A stretch of 64,000 bases of DNA from Nageia nagi (GCA_050084985.1 JBITNC010000002.1:7564001-7628000); one strand, 5' to 3'; shown: positions 22,023 through 34,959, numbered from the stretch's first letter. The notes: generated from the letters alone by a model not told the origin. Program-made: numbers and translations.

Positions 22023-23708
22023 ATGATAGAATTACAACTTGAAAATCTCACATCTGAAGAATTTGTTTACCTCCATCATCCATTACAATCAAATGATGAT
22101 AGTACATTTGATAAGTTGATATTTAATTATTTATTTAATAATGATATATCTATCAATATGGTTCAAATTGAACAAATCAACATAAAAAATATAAAACTTA
22201 TATCTTTGCAATCCAAAGTAAAAGTAAATTCAACTTTGATTGAAAGCAATATTGGAGAAGCAGAAGAATGTGGTCTAAATGATAAAACTTGGACTCCTGT
22301 ACCCAATCATTTAGAAGAAGGATCACATATAGTATTTGAAGAAACTATTGATGTTAATATTAGTTATGATTCTACTAAAATAAACTTATTCAGTTAGGAA
22401 AATTTAATAGAAGAAGAGAAAAAGTTATTTATATCTATTTTAAAAGAAAAATAGGCCATATTTGCATGGAAATATGAAAATATGTTTGGTATACCTACTA
22501 ATTTGGTTATTCACAATTTAGGTCTTAAATATGATGCTAAACTTATTAAGAAAAAGTTATGAAAAATGAAAACAATAGCCTTGATGGTAAAAAAATAATT
22601 ACAAAAGTTATTAGATACCAAACTTATATAACTAATTGATTATTCAGAATGGATTTCAAATATGGTTCCTATAAAGAAACCAAATGGAAAAATTTGTATC
22701 TGTACCAATTTTAGGGATTTAAATAAAGCATTTCCTAAAGATAATTTCCCACTTCCTAATATAGATAATTTAGTGGATGCCACGGTAGGATATGAAATGC
22801 TTTCACTTATGGATGGATTTTCTAGCTATAATCAAATAAAAGTCGCTCTTGAAGACCAACATAAAACTACATTTATAACACTATGGGGAACCTTTTGTTA
22901 CAAAGTAATGCCCTTTGGTCTTAAAAATAATGGAGCAACATATCAAAGAGTAATGACATACATATTTCATGATTATATGCATGATATTGTAGAATATTAT
23001 GTCAATGACTTATTGGCTAAGTATAAAATAAGAGAACAACATCCTAAGATATTGATAAAAATATGTGATAGATTGTTAAAATTTAATGTTCATCTTAACC
23101 CAAAGAAATGTGTTTTTGGAGTAACTTCAAGAAAACTATTAGGATTCATTATATCTTAATAAGGAATCAAAATAGATCCTAATAAAATTAAAGTAATAAC
23201 AAATATGCCTCCTCTTTCCAATATTAAATAATTGCAAAGTTTGCAAGGAAAATTACAAGCAATCAGATGTTTTATTTCACAATTATCAGACAAATGTAAA
23301 CCCTTTACTCAATTATTAAAAAAGGGAACAATTTTTCATTGGGGTAAAGAACAACAAGAAGCTTTGGATGAAATTAAATAATATCTATTAACACCACCAG
23401 TATTAAGTCCTCCATAAACCAATGAACCATTTTTGCTTTATTCATTAGCAATAGAAAACACATTAGGTATTATGCTTGCTCAAAAGAATGAACATAACAA
23501 AGAGCAAGTCATATATTACCTTAGTCAAACACTAGTGGATTATGAAATTAAGTATGTATATATGGAAAAACTATGTTTAGCCATCATTTTCACAACAAAA
23601 AAACTTAGGCATTGCATGTTAAACCATACTACTTATGTTATTCCAAAAGCTAATCCCTTTAAATATATGATGAATAAAACTTACCAAAATACAAGAATAT
23701 TAAAATGA
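22023..23708 (+). pseudogene. Element D reverse transcriptase and RNase H
   Basis: One frame from 22023. Upstream of RT, AIFAWKYENMFGIPTNL matches the VFAWSYKDMPGI motif. RT core (22662-23159, open for 165 codons): MVPIKKPNGKICICTNFRDL, FPLPNIDNLVDA, LMDGFSSYNQI, MPFGLKNNGATYQRVM. The catalytic box reads YVND instead of YVDD. RNase H is at 23433-23708: NTLGIMLAQKNEHNKEQVIY, YLSQTLVDYEIKYVYMEKLC. Stops lie at 22381, 22453, 22558, 22597 and 23157 among others. The box change means the RT is dead. Confidence 0.85.
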
Positions 23709-23711
23709 ATC

Positions 23712-24299
23712 ATGTATTTAAATGAATTTGATTTACAATCCATTAGTCAAAAATCCATCAAAGGTCAAGTTATAGCTAATTATTTAGCGGAAGCACATTT
23801 ACAGGATGATAATCCCCTTATCATAGAATTGCTTGATGAACACATATTTCAATTAGACAATGTTGACTTACCAATAGAATTGGAGGAAGAATGGGATATG
23901 ACAATACATTTTGATGGATCTAAGTGTGAAAAAGGAGGTGGAGTAGGTGTTATATTTATCACTCCTCAAGGAGTACCAATTCCATACTCATTCAAATTAG
24001 ATTTTCCTTCTACAAATAATAATGATAAATATGAGGCCTTAATATTGGCTATTAAGATCACTTTAAAATTAAAACTATGAAAAGTAAAATTCATCAGAGA
24101 TTCATTGTTAATTGTAAATCAAATTAAAGGAATCTTTCAATGTAAAGAACCTTTACTTCAAAAATATGAACAAATAGTTGAAAATTTATTATCTTTATTG
24201 ACAAAATATGAAATTCAAGCAACTCCTAGATCAAATAATAGATTCATTGATGCTATGGAATCTATTGGATCATTAATACCTCAAAATCCTCACCATTGA
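23712..24299 (+). pseudogene. Element D second (archaeal-like) RNase H
   Basis: Two open blocks in the same frame as RT. The motifs are WDMTIHFDGSKCEKGGGVGV, ITPQGVPIPYSFKL, NNDKYEALILAIKI, then FIRDSLLIVNQIKGIF and LLSLLTKYEIQATPRSNNRF. The D, E and D residues of the RNase H site are visible (FDGS, YEAL, RDSL). This extra domain between the retroviral-type RNase H and integrase defines the Tat lineage of plant Ty3/gypsy. One stop at 24078 splits it. Confidence 0.85.
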
Positions 24300-25653
24300 A
24301 ACATTCACATTGAAATCGTACAAATAATAGAGTCTAATTTAGAAATAGATGATACATATGATGTTTTAGACATCACAAAAGAAGAAGAAAATCTATGGTA
24401 TGATCAATTGATTAAATTTTTAAGAGATGGAGTTTTACCTAAAGATTCAACAAAATTAGCTATGAAAGATTTTAAATTATGAGCATCTCATTACTACATG
24501 TTAGGTGATATACTATATCAAAGAGGATTTGATGGTATATTACTACATTTTTTAGAATGGGCTAATTCATAAATTGTAATTTCATCTGCACATGATGGAA
24601 TATATGAAGGACATTTTAGCAAACCTGCTATTACAAAATGTCTAATGTGTATGGAATATTATTGGCCTATAATGGAATGTGATTGTATCAATTACATTAA
24701 AAAATACATTAAGTGTCAACAACATGCTCACCTTTTTATTTGACCCTTGGAAGTGCTACAACTAATGCAATCTTTATGGCCATTTTCATGATGGGCTTTA
24801 GATCTCATAGGAAAAATATCCCCTACATTATCAAGAGGTCATAAATTTATTATAATAGCTATTAAATATTTTATGAAATGGGTCAAAGCTATACTCATGA
24901 TTTCAACAAAAGATCCTAAAATAGCTAAATTCATATTACATCATCTTATCTATCGATTTGGCATTCCTACTCAAATCGTTGCTGATAATGGAAAATTTTT
25001 TAAAAATAAAGAAGTATTAGCATTATGTAAAGCATATCACATATGAATTAGCTTTTCAACACCCTATTATCCTCAAGGTAATGGTCAAGTTGAGGCTACA
25101 AATAAAACCATTTGAAGTATTCTAGTTAAAACTATTAATGATTCTCATAAAGATTGGCATCTTCAAATTCTAGATGCTTTATGGTCATATCGTACAAGTA
25201 TTGGAACACCAACTAGGGTAACCCCATTTTCCCTTATTTATGGTTTAGAAGCAGTATTGCCATTGGAGATAGAAATTCCTTGTTTAAAAATTGCTTTAGA
25301 AGACTATAACTGATGAAGCAGTAAAATAAGCAAGATTAGATCAATTATTACTCTTAGATGAAAAATGAGTCCATGCATTAGAACATATGCATGTATACCA
25401 ACAACATATAAAATGAGTATTTGATAAGAAAGTTAAGATATGTGAATTTAACACAGAGGATTTAGTTTTAAAACAAAACCAACAAACATCTCATATGGAA
25501 TGTTAGTTACATGATAAATTTTCTCCAAATTGGTCGAGACCTTCCATAATCAAGAAAAAATATGGTTCTAGGGCATATCATTTGGATGATATGGAAGGAA
25601 ATGAAGAGTGTGAACCCATAAACATCACACATCTTCAACCATTATATAGTTAA
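24300..25653 (+). pseudogene. Element D integrase (broken)
   Basis: Zinc region: HDGIYEGHFSKPAITKCLMC and CINYIKKYIKCQQHAH. Core: ALDLIGKISPTLSRGHKFII (first Asp), YRFGIPTQIVADNGKFF (second Asp), YYPQGNGQVEATNKTI (Glu). Then WHLQILDALWSYRTSIGTPT and PINITHLQPLYS ending at TAA 25651-25653. The DDE triad is intact but there are about ten stops, and the final part is in another frame, so at least one indel occurred. There is no chromodomain, as expected for Tat. Confidence 0.85.
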
Positions 25654-25881
25654 AAAAATATTTGCTCTTTGTAAAAAGTATATATACATGTTTTGTATGT
25701 TAAAAAAATGATGATGAAATTGATATATGTATTAATGTATTGGTAGATGGCTTTTAAATAATCAAAGACTAACCATGTAATGGACAATAGAAGAGGACTT
25801 CAACGGCTACCTTGGTATGCAAAATCTCAATATCTAGGAGATAGAGCTATCACATGTGTAACATAAAATATTACTTATGAA

Positions 25882-27293
25882 ATGACAAATTTCTTATGTT
25901 TACCTATTGATATACAAAAATTAATAGTATTAAAAAATCAACCTAATCTACATGATGGATGGCAAATAGACAATAAAGGAAATGATATCAATATTTACAT
26001 TGACAAATCCATGTATTTTGTTGATTTTATGTATTATCATGATCAAGTTGAAAAGATAAATCTAATATGTTTTCATTGGCCTATGTCTTCACCATGATTT
26101 ATCCTTGATTGTACTTTCAATAATTAGGTTTGAACATAGCATATCATACTCTACAAAATTTAGATCTTCTTTTTAATTGGGTAAATCAAATTGCAGGAGA
26201 TCTTAATCATCATAAAATGATCTATGATTTCAACACTTCATTTGTCCCAAATCTAATATGATATGAAAATTTAATTCAAAAAATTAATAATTACTTTTCT
26301 CATATGAAGTCAAGATTTTGTTCATCACCTCCATGTGAAAGTTTAACATGATTGCCTTTGAAAACCTTACGAACTCATCTTCCATAATTTCAAATTGATA
26401 ATTCCAATCCACAATTCATTGAATGATATCATGATGATAAATATGTAAAAATGCTACAAAGAAACCCATGTAAAGTTATGTCTCAAGTGTTTTCATTACC
26501 TATGGAAATACAAGAGAAAATAGCCATGTCTTATTACAATGATTGAAACTCTTAAGCTTGCATATTAAAACATAATGGGGATAAAGTAACTATTGAAATA
26601 GAAATCAAAGAAATGTGGATGGAATTAGAATTAGAAATGAGTTTAATTCTTTTATTTCATATACACTAGCCTTATTAAATACCTAAAATTTCTCTGAATT
26701 GTGTTGATCATGTGAACATAAAGTATTAGAGATGAATCATATCACTCACTGATGTTGTTAATGACTCAGTAATTTAGTATAATACTTCTACAATCCCTAA
26801 TCATGATATTATATGTGATTACATTTCACTTTTCAATAAAACATGTTGCATTGATAATGCTATAAATACAAAATTAATATTTAAAAGGATGCTTCAACAA
26901 CTTAATTTACAAAAGAAAGCAAAACATGAAATTTATCCTACACATATTGAAAAGGATTACATGGATTGACTCATCAAGAATGTACAACCATGTTCATAAT
27001 TGTTTCTATGTTTCCATTATTGTGCACAATCAAGCACACCATCACCTAATCAATTATTTAATATTGGTAAACAATCTTCAGAGTCATCCATCAAACAAAG
27101 AGTTATCCAAAAGTTTAAATCAAAATCAAAGGTATTTTTAGTATTATCATCTTCATTAATCATTTATCCATCAAGACATCAACCATTCATTATTGGAATA
27201 GGGCCATATTACCTTTGATTGAATCCTACACATTATTATGTTTTGGAACAAAAAGGTTGGACCATTGTTAAAAGATCATCCCATAATATTTGA
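25882..27293 (+). pseudogene. Element D extra sense ORF downstream of integrase (unknown)
   Basis: I do not recognise this gene. A frame of about 470 codons follows the pol stop by 230 bp and is coding-like. There is an open 71-codon block at 25882 (MTNFLCLPIDIQKLIVLKNQ). After one frameshift near 26130, a single frame continues to 27293 with scattered stops. Two segments resemble each other: LCLPIDIQKLIVLK followed by NDINIYIDKSMY, and FSLPMEIQEKIAMSYYN followed by KVTIEIEIKEMW (about 26495). The LP-x-(D/E)-IQ-x-x-I pattern recalls an F-box core, but that is speculative. Extra ORFs between pol and 3' LTR are known in Tat elements. Confidence 0.45.
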
Positions 27294-27409
27294 AGAACTT
27301 AGCGATTCTAAAAATCATAAAAATTAGAAAATCCTAAAAAAAAAATTATATATATATACATATACCTATATATTATTTATACTCAAAAATATATAATTCT
27401 AAAGTGTCT

Positions 27410-27820
27410 TGTTAAGATCCCACATCCTAACATTTTACTGTTAGTATTAGTATTTTAATTAAATTATTGACCTATATTATAAACCATAATATTATGATTG
27501 TAAGGCTAGCGCTCGATTTTGCATGACTATTAGGGTTAGGGTTAGTATATTATAAATTGGTATAAGTGTGTGGATAAAGGCATCTTGAACATTATTTTCA
27601 TGTTTGGAGTTGTAAGGAGGTATCCCCCTTGAAGCAGCCTATGATTCTATAATTATTTAGTAAAATCCTATCCTTATCTACTTATTGTTGCTATTTCATG
27701 TTCTATTTATCACCACATGCTTTGTTATTTCCACTAGATTAGTTATCATTTTCTTATTTCAAATCGATATTCATTACATTTTTACAATATTTCCCTTTTC
27801 ATATTTGTAGCATCATGACA
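27410..27820 (+). repeat. Element E 5' LTR
   Basis: TGTTAAGATCCC to CATCATGACA, 411 bp. It matches 32993-33403 end to end. Confidence 0.93.
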
Positions 27821-27822
27821 TC

Positions 27823-27834
27823 TAGTATCAGAGC
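27823..27834 (+). other. Element E primer binding site
   Basis: TAGTATCAGAGC two bases after the LTR. This is the initiator tRNA-Met site TGGTATCAGAGC with one change. Confidence 0.85.
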
Positions 27835-28584
27835 TCTTTCTAGGGCCATTTTGCTATAGGAAAATAATTTTTTTCTTAGAGGTATAAGCTAGAAACCCTG
27901 TATAGAGGGTTTAAAATATCTAGGAGGATCTATCATTTTTGGCTAAGCACACTTGCCCATAAAGCTGTGTGTGAAGTGAGGTGCAAAAAACTCTGCACCA
28001 ATACCCAAGCCTTAGATAGAACCCTACATGAAATTGGAATCCATGTACCAAAAGGTATATCAGAGACTAACTAGGCTATAAATAGAAAATAGGTAGGAGG
28101 CCATGTCAATCATGTCTAAACTATAGTGCATTAGCAAGTGTCACTAAAAAGTTACTTATCATAGAAACCATATTTGTATCCTCTTTCCTTATGAAATTTA
28201 GATAGGAGGGGTGTTTAGACAAGCCTACAAAGTAGATAATCCTTACCCTAGAATCATTCCTTCACATAAAAAACCTTGATTTAGGAAGTAGAATGTATGA
28301 CATGCAATTTTTTAGAGCCACCAAAAATAGCAATTTAGAGATAATAAAACCTTTAGAGCTAAATAACTAAAAATCTATACCATTTCAACAGTTGTTAACA
28401 AAAGCAAATAGACCAAGAGTCTAAAAATCATCATCAAGAGACCTAGCCCATTATGATCATATTTTTGAGCTAATCATTTTGATATATTACACCTATATAC
28501 TTTTTTGGGCACTTTTTAAAAATAACAATTTCTAAAAATAGTAATTTCTAGAAATAATAGCTTTAGAAATAGCAATTTCTAAAA

Positions 28585-29969
28585 ATGGCACTTGAGATAA
28601 GATCCCAAATAGTAGCACAAGCTGATCCTACCATGATGACATTTCAAAATATGATCTAACAAATGAAAAATACATTTACCAGTACATTCAAGGTAGAAAT
28701 CCAACAAATATAAACCCAAATACAAACCCTTGATAGTAAATGTGATAATATCCAACTAAGTATTAGTCATAACAATAATGCATCTAGTTCATAGCAATTA
28801 GGTAAGTCAAGAAACCCATAGGGGTATCATCATAATTTTCATAGCCAACAAGGTGGTTGCATTCTTCCCTACATAATAAAATTGGATTTTCTTTGATTTG
28901 ATGGAGATGATCCCACTAGCTAGATTTATAAGTTTGGATAGCATTTTACACTGAACCAAATTCTAGAAGATTTGAAGGTGTGCATGGCAAATTTTCATTT
29001 GGATCGTGAGGCTCTCTAATGGCACCAGTGGTACTCAAAAATACATCCTACTCCTTCATGAGATAAATTTACTCAACAATTATTGATCCATTTTGGTCTT
29101 AGTGACTATGAATATTTCACAAGGGCATTGACCAAGTTACATCAAACTACAACAATCAAAGAAAACCAAAATTAGTTTGAGAAATTAGCAAATCACATAG
29201 AGGGGTTTGATGATGATTTTTCATAAGTTCTTTTATCAGTGGATTAAAGGAAAAAATTAAACTAGAGGTCAAAATGTTTAATCCTAAAACTATGATGGAT
29301 GCTATTACTTTGGCGAAGCTCATTGGAGATAAATCTAGTGCTCATTAATGAAATATAAGACACCTATTCACAAAAACACAAATATTTCATGCCCCACCAC
29401 CAAATCACATAATGCACACTAAGAAGTTGATGTGGGAGGAAATGGAAGAGCATAGAAAGGAGGGTTTATGCTATAATTATGATGATAAATTTGTTCATGG
29501 TCATCATTGTACTCAATAAAAGTTATATTTGCTTGATGATGATGCTCCTAGTGAGGAGGAATATGAGAGTGCACTCGAAGAGACTATAGATAAAATTCTA
29601 GATGAGGAGGCCCCAATTGTCTCTTACAGTGCATTGGCAAGAATTACTACCCCTTAAAATATGAAGGTCAAAGATTTTTTTAAAAAGCACCCTCTCATAA
29701 TATTGTTGGATTTGGGAAGTACTCATAATTTCATTGATCCATAGGTGGCTAAGGATGCTAACTATTACATCCACCCTACAAATAATTTTGAGGTTATGGT
29801 TGGTAATGGAGGAAAAATAGCATGTAAAGGCACATGTGAAAATGTCAAACTAAGCATGGACCACTATACTTTGAAAAGTGACATGTATGCTTCACCACTT
29901 AGGAGATGTGATATAGTTTTTGGGGTGCAATGGCTAAAGACTCTGGGCATCGTGCATGAAATTTTATAG
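28585..29969 (+). pseudogene. Element E gag and protease (broken)
   Basis: Start ATG 28585 (MALEIRSQIVAQADPTM). Gag core: FDGDDPTS, IYKFG, ILEDLKVCMANFHLDREAL, then KFTQQLLIHFGLSDYEYFTR, ALTKLHQTTTIKENQN and FEKLANHIEGFDDDF, a standard chromovirus gag. The zinc knuckle region reads CYNYDDKFVHGHHC, with the second Cys now Tyr. Protease follows at about 29670-29969: LIILLDLGSTHNFIDP, where the catalytic DSG has become DLG. An open block at 29745-29969 ends with RRCDIVFGVQWLKTLG. Many stops (TAG/TGA at former Gln, Trp and Arg codons); gag and protease lie in different frames. Confidence 0.87.
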
Positions 29970-30328
29970 AGCTATGGATGACCTTCAAGATAGATGAATA
30001 AGAGCATAATCTCAAGGGATTATAGAGTGGACCTATACAAATTATGAGCTCACATTACATGGAAATGATCCTATGAAAAATTGGAAAGGGGATGCTGGCA
30101 TAGTTATACTCTCTATCAATCATCGAATCTGAAGTCATACTGCCTAAGGATATATATCCCATATTAAGTAAGCATGCATGTTCCTTTGAGGAACCAATTA
30201 GCTTACCACCCCAATGATCATATGATCATGCTATATAGTTGGTGCTAGGAAGTCACCCACCAAACATTCATCCTTATCAGTATCCTTATCTACAAGAAAA
30301 TGAAAATAAAAAATTAGTTTAGGGACTG

Positions 30329-32990
30329 TTGGATGTAGGAGTAATCCAATCTAGCATAAGCCCATATTCTTCTCCAATTCTATTGGTTTGTAATAAATAT
30401 GGTTCATGGCATATGTGTGTCGATTTCAAGGCCCTCAACAAAATTACCATCAAGGACAAATTTCCCATACCAATCATTGATGAATTATTGAATGAACTGC
30501 ATGGGGCAAGATATTTTTCTATGTTGGACCTATGATCTCGGTATCACCAAATCCACCTCAAGGAGAAGGATATACCAAACACTACCTTTTGCACCCATGA
30601 GGGCCATTATGAGTTCTTGGTCATGCCTTTTGGCCTCATAAATGCTCCATCCACATTTCAAAGTTTAATGAATCAAGTGTTTCATCCATTCCTTAGGAAG
30701 TTCATTTTAGTTTTCTTTGATAATATCTTCATCTATAGTAAGACATGGCAAGAACAAGTGGCACATGTTGACCAAACTCTACTAATTTTGAAGGAACATC
30801 AGATATATGTAAAAAAATCAAAATGTTCATTTGGCAAGAGGGAAATTGACTACTTAGGTCATATTATATCCGAAGAGAGAGTTAAGGTGGATCCATAAAA
30901 GATAACTAACATGTAGAACTAGTATATTCCTACATCTTTGAAAAGTATCTGAGGATTCTTGGGGTTAACAAGCTATTATAGCAAATTTGTGAAGGATTAT
31001 GGTAAAAATGTAGTACCTCTAACCATGTTGTTGAAAAAGAATGCATTCCAATGGTCCCCTCAAGCTGAGATAGCTTTCCTTAAGCTCAAGGATGTGATGT
31101 GTACCACCCCATTATTAGTAATGCCAAAATTTTCTAAAACCTTTTTGATATAAAGTGATGCTTGTAGAGTAGGAATCAAGATATTATTGATGTATGAGGG
31201 GCATCCCTTGGCATTAACTAGTAGAGCACTCTTTGGTAAAAATATGGGTAAATCCACTTAAGAAAAAGAAATGCTTATCATCATTCATGCAGTTTAATGC
31301 TAGAGACCATATCTCATTGGTCACCATTTCATCATCCTCATGGATCATCATAATTTGAAAATTTTCATTGAGCAATGCATTTCTATGCATAAGCAACAAA
31401 AATGGGTGACCAAACTACTAAGGTATGATTATGAGATAATATATTGTAAAGGTAAAGAGAATGTGGCTACCGATGCTCTATCCAAAAAATTTGAAGATCA
31501 AGTAGCACTATAAGCTCTTTCATCTCCTATTCCTCAATGGTTGGATAAATTTTAACAAGAGTGGGTAGAGGATAGCTCCACCCAAGAATTGTTAAAATAA
31601 ATCACTTAAGATCCCATGAGTAAACCACACCACACATGGCATGATGGTATTTTGAGATTCAAAGGCCAAATTTTGTTACCATATCCTTAAAAATGTAAAT
31701 TAGAAATACTTGCTAAATTTCATTCCACACCTAGATTAGGACATGATAGATTTTTGAAAAATTATAAGTGGGTGGCATGGTCATTCTATTTGGCAAGTAT
31801 GAAATTGGATATCAAGTAGTTTGTGGCAACTTATGATGTGTGTCAATGATAAAAGGGTGAGACAATGGGTACTTTGGGATGCCTTCAACCTATTCCCATA
31901 CCTACTCATACATGGATTTATATATCAATGGATTTCATTGAAGGCCTTCCTAAATCCAATGGTAAATCAGTTATTCTAGTGGTGGTTGATTGGTTATCCA
32001 AATATGCTCATTTTGGTTCATTGGCTCATCCCTACAAGGCAATGATAGTGGCATAATTATTCTTGGATATAATTTTTAAACTATATGGCATGACAAAGAT
32101 GATTGTCAATGATTGTGATCCCACTTTTACAAACCATTTTTGGCAAGAGCTTTTCAAGTTGTAAGGTACCCAACTAAACATGAGCTCAGCATATCACCTA
32201 CAAACTAATGGTTAGACTAAAATTGTTAACAAATGTTTGGAAATATATTTATGTTTTTTTTACTTTAGCATAACCTATGCATTGGGTATGATGGCTTCCC
32301 TTGGTTGAGTGGTGGCATAATACATCTTATCATTCTACCAGTAAGATGACCCCCTATGAAGTAGTGTATGGTTAAGCTCCAACAATAGTCACCTTGTATG
32401 TTGTAAGTACCAATAAAGTTTAGGTAGTTGACTCAACTTTAGTTGCTTGGAATGATATTTTTCATTTGCTTAAGGATAACCTTTAGATAGCCTAACATTG
32501 TATGAAATAATAGGATGATTAGCAACATGTCAAAAGGGAGTTCCAGGTAGATGAGATGGTCTTTTTGAGGCTGCAACCTTATTGCCAAAAATCCTTAAAA
32601 TAAAAAGGACTCAAAAATTGGCCCCAAAGTTTTATGGTCCCTACAAGGTATTACAGTGCATCGGCCTAGCTACATACAAACTGAAGCTTCCTGCTTCATC
32701 AAAGATACACCTAGTGTTTCATGTCTCTTATCTCAAGATAGTGGTTGGATTAGAGGTTTAGGTTTAGACATAATTACTTGAGTTGGTGGAGGATAGATCA
32801 ATGGTAGTTGTACCTAAGGTATTTTTGGATCAATGTTCATGATAGTTTCATAATCACTCTACCATAGAAGTCCTTATGCAATGGCAAGGCATGGCACTAG
32901 AAGATACAACATGGGAAATATTTCATCAGCTATAGCAACAATTTTCACACTTCAAGCTTTGAGGATAAAGCTTCATCCCAAGAGGGGTGG
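30329..32990 (+). pseudogene. Element E RT, RNase H, integrase and chromodomain (broken)
   Basis: RT: GVIQSSISPYSSPILLV, VDFKALNKITIKDKFPIPII, VMPFGLINAPSTFQSLMNQV. The catalytic box is FFDNIFIYS where FFDD or YVDD is expected. RNase H: KTFLI-stop-SDACRVGIKI and VATDALSKKF. Integrase: FHSTPRLGHDRFL, FVATYDVCQ (first Cys lost), WIYISMDFIEGLPKSNGKSV, VNDCDPTFTNHFWQELF, then TNG-stop-TKIVNKCLE where QTE is expected, so the catalytic Glu is Lys. The tail HSTIEVLMQWQGMALEDTTW (about 32855-32920) fits a chromodomain, which guides insertion into heterochromatin. One frame (2 mod 3) serves most of it, with about 20 stops. Confidence 0.88.
32980..32990 (+). other. Element E polypurine tract
   Basis: AAGAGGGGTGG ending two bases before the 3' LTR. 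Confidence 0.9.
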
Positions 32991-32992
32991 CA

Positions 32993-33403
32993 TGTTATGA
33001 TCTCATATCTTAATATTTTAGTGTTAGTATTAGTATTTTAATTAAATTATCAACTGATATTGTAGACCATAATATTATGATTATAAGGGTGAGCCTCAAT
33101 TTTGCATGACTATTAGGGTTAGAGTTAGTATATTATAAATTGGTAGAAGTGTGCAAAGAAAGGCATATTCAACATTATTTTCACTTTTCAAGTTGTAAGG
33201 AGGTTGCCCCCTTGAAGTGGCCTATGATTCTGTTACTATTTAGTAAAATCCTATCCTTATCTACTTATTGTTACTATTTCATGTTCTATTTATTAGTGCA
33301 TGCTCTATTATTTCCACTAGATTAGTTGTCATTTTCCTATTTCAAATTGATATTTGTTACATTTTTGCAATATTTCCCTTTTCATATTTGTAGCATCATA
33401 ACA
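32993..33403 (+). repeat. Element E 3' LTR
   Basis: TGTTATGATCTC to CATCATAACA, 411 bp, followed by TGTCT, the same five bases that precede the 5' LTR. Confidence 0.93.
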
Positions 33404-33424
33404 TGTCTTGGCTATAGGTTGTAC

Positions 33425-33427
<3 letters not shown>

Positions 33428-33456
<29 letters not shown>
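33428..33456. repeat. TA microsatellite, left side of element F
   Basis: A run of TA dinucleotides ends exactly at F's left LTR and resumes at 42734. It belongs to element D and is F's insertion target. Confidence 0.85.
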
Positions 33457-33457
<1 letters not shown>

Positions 33458-34321
33458 GTTGGACTTCGAGTGACACTGAGAGGGGGGTGTGAATCAATGT
33501 ATATAAAAATAATCAATTTAACCTTATTAAATAAAGATAGATTAAAAGCCAAAGAAAATTGAGCAAGCACACCAGTACATCACACAACACTAGATGTAAC
33601 GAGGTTCACCAGATTGGCTACATCCCCAAAAATGATTGCTTGGACACCAATCCAAATCTAGCCATTAAAGAAAGCTTACAGATTCATAGCACCAACTGTG
33701 AAGGGTAGCACCAACTACCACTTTGCAAATAGCAGCACCTATTGCTTGGAGCACCAACTCTAGCTCTCAAGCACCCACTTGAGACAACATTCAAAAAGGA
33801 GGAAAGAATACAGTTCTAGAAGACCCTCAATGGTCTAGCTCTAATGTTCACTATTTTATCTCTACACACAGCTCCAAAGTAACACACTTAAACAATCACA
33901 CTCCTATCTGCATATTCATTTGCTCACTTCACATTCTCCTGATACTCCCCTCTTCTACCCTATTACCTCCATGACCACTCTTCTCTCCACACTCCTCTCC
34001 TCTTTCACGCTCTTACCACCTCAATCACCCTTCTCTACTCGCCCATTTTTACTTCATCTACAATCCACACTTCACGTACTTTCCTGCAACCGTTACACAT
34101 CAAGAAAGCCCCTCACAAAACTATTCCTATCATGACATGTTACCAAAAACAAACTTAAAAGGAATCTTTATTTGTAATTGTTCCTACACTAAGAGAGTTC
34201 ACTATCTAAGACTGCAACTGCTATAACTGATGAATGCTCCTCTTACTCAAATAGAGTTGTTTAGACACGTATACCTTTTTCTCCACTGATTTTGGATATT
34301 TGATAGTATCTAATTATTTTT

Positions 34322-34460
34322 GATAATTCCAGACTCATTTCTTCTTCATAATGGTATTTCTAATAATTCCAGACTCTTTTCTTCTTCATAATGGTATTTC
34401 TGATAATCCTAGACTCTTTTCTTCTTCATAATGGTATTTCTGATAATCTTGAACTCTTTG
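34322..34460. repeat. 38-bp tandem repeat in F left LTR
   Basis: Three to four copies of a unit containing GACTCTTTTCTTCTTCATAA and TGGTATTTCTGATAAT. Homologous array in the right LTR at about 41636-41775. Confidence 0.85.
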
Positions 34461-34959
34461 TCTCACTTACCGAATGTTTATTGTATACATCATGATGTCA
34501 TCATCTCTAGACTCTAAAAGTAGAGTAAAACACTTCCTACATGATGTCATCATCTTCGGACTCCGAAAGAGAGTTCTAATGTATCTGCATGGCTTTTCAA
34601 ACTTTTCAACACCTACACCGTGATGTCATCATCTTTGGACTCTGGTCTTTACCAAAATGTGACTATCTTATCCTCTATGATGTCATCCTTTTAATCTAGA
34701 ACATTTACTTTATGGACTTTGGATTTTCAATCTCTCTTTGCTGATCTCATCTCTGCATTTCAAAATGCTTTACTCATCGGCTCCGGCTATTTGATCACTC
34801 TTTGCTGACCTCATCACTTCCAGGATCTGGGCTCATTCAAAAATGTGAACGTTGTTCTCCCCATGACATCATCTTCATATTTCCAGAATGCTCTACTTCT
34901 AGAATACTTAATTAACTGGTTCTAGCTCCTTAAATTTCTCTTTGCTGACCTCATCATCT

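Larger units (their letters stand above)
27410..33403 (+). mobile_element. Element E: chromodomain Ty3/gypsy retrotransposon, 5,994 bp
   Basis: Complete element with two 411-bp LTRs, an initiator-Met-type primer site, gag, protease, RT, RNase H, integrase, a chromodomain-like tail and a PPT. It is flanked by a perfect 5-bp target duplication TGTCT (27405-27409 and 33404-33408). It lies in the 3' part of element D. Size, LTR length and the CYNYDDKFVHGHHC knuckle suggest a Reina-like chromovirus (inference). The LTRs differ at roughly one base in six to seven by eye. All enzymes carry fatal changes. Confidence 0.93.

Noticed and set aside
25882-27293. Calling an F-box gene
   Set aside because: Only a short LP-x-x-IQ pattern supports it; not enough for a domain call.
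27520-27550. ATTAGGGTTAGGGTTAG in element E's LTR as an interstitial telomere repeat
   Set aside because: Only two to three units, part of a conserved LTR sequence present (decayed) in both copies; plant telomeres are TTTAGGG.
33920-34135. 71-codon frame in F's left LTR, repeated at 41239 in the right LTR
   Set aside because: Its conservation is explained by LTR identity; composition is low-complexity Ser/Leu/Pro with no gene context.
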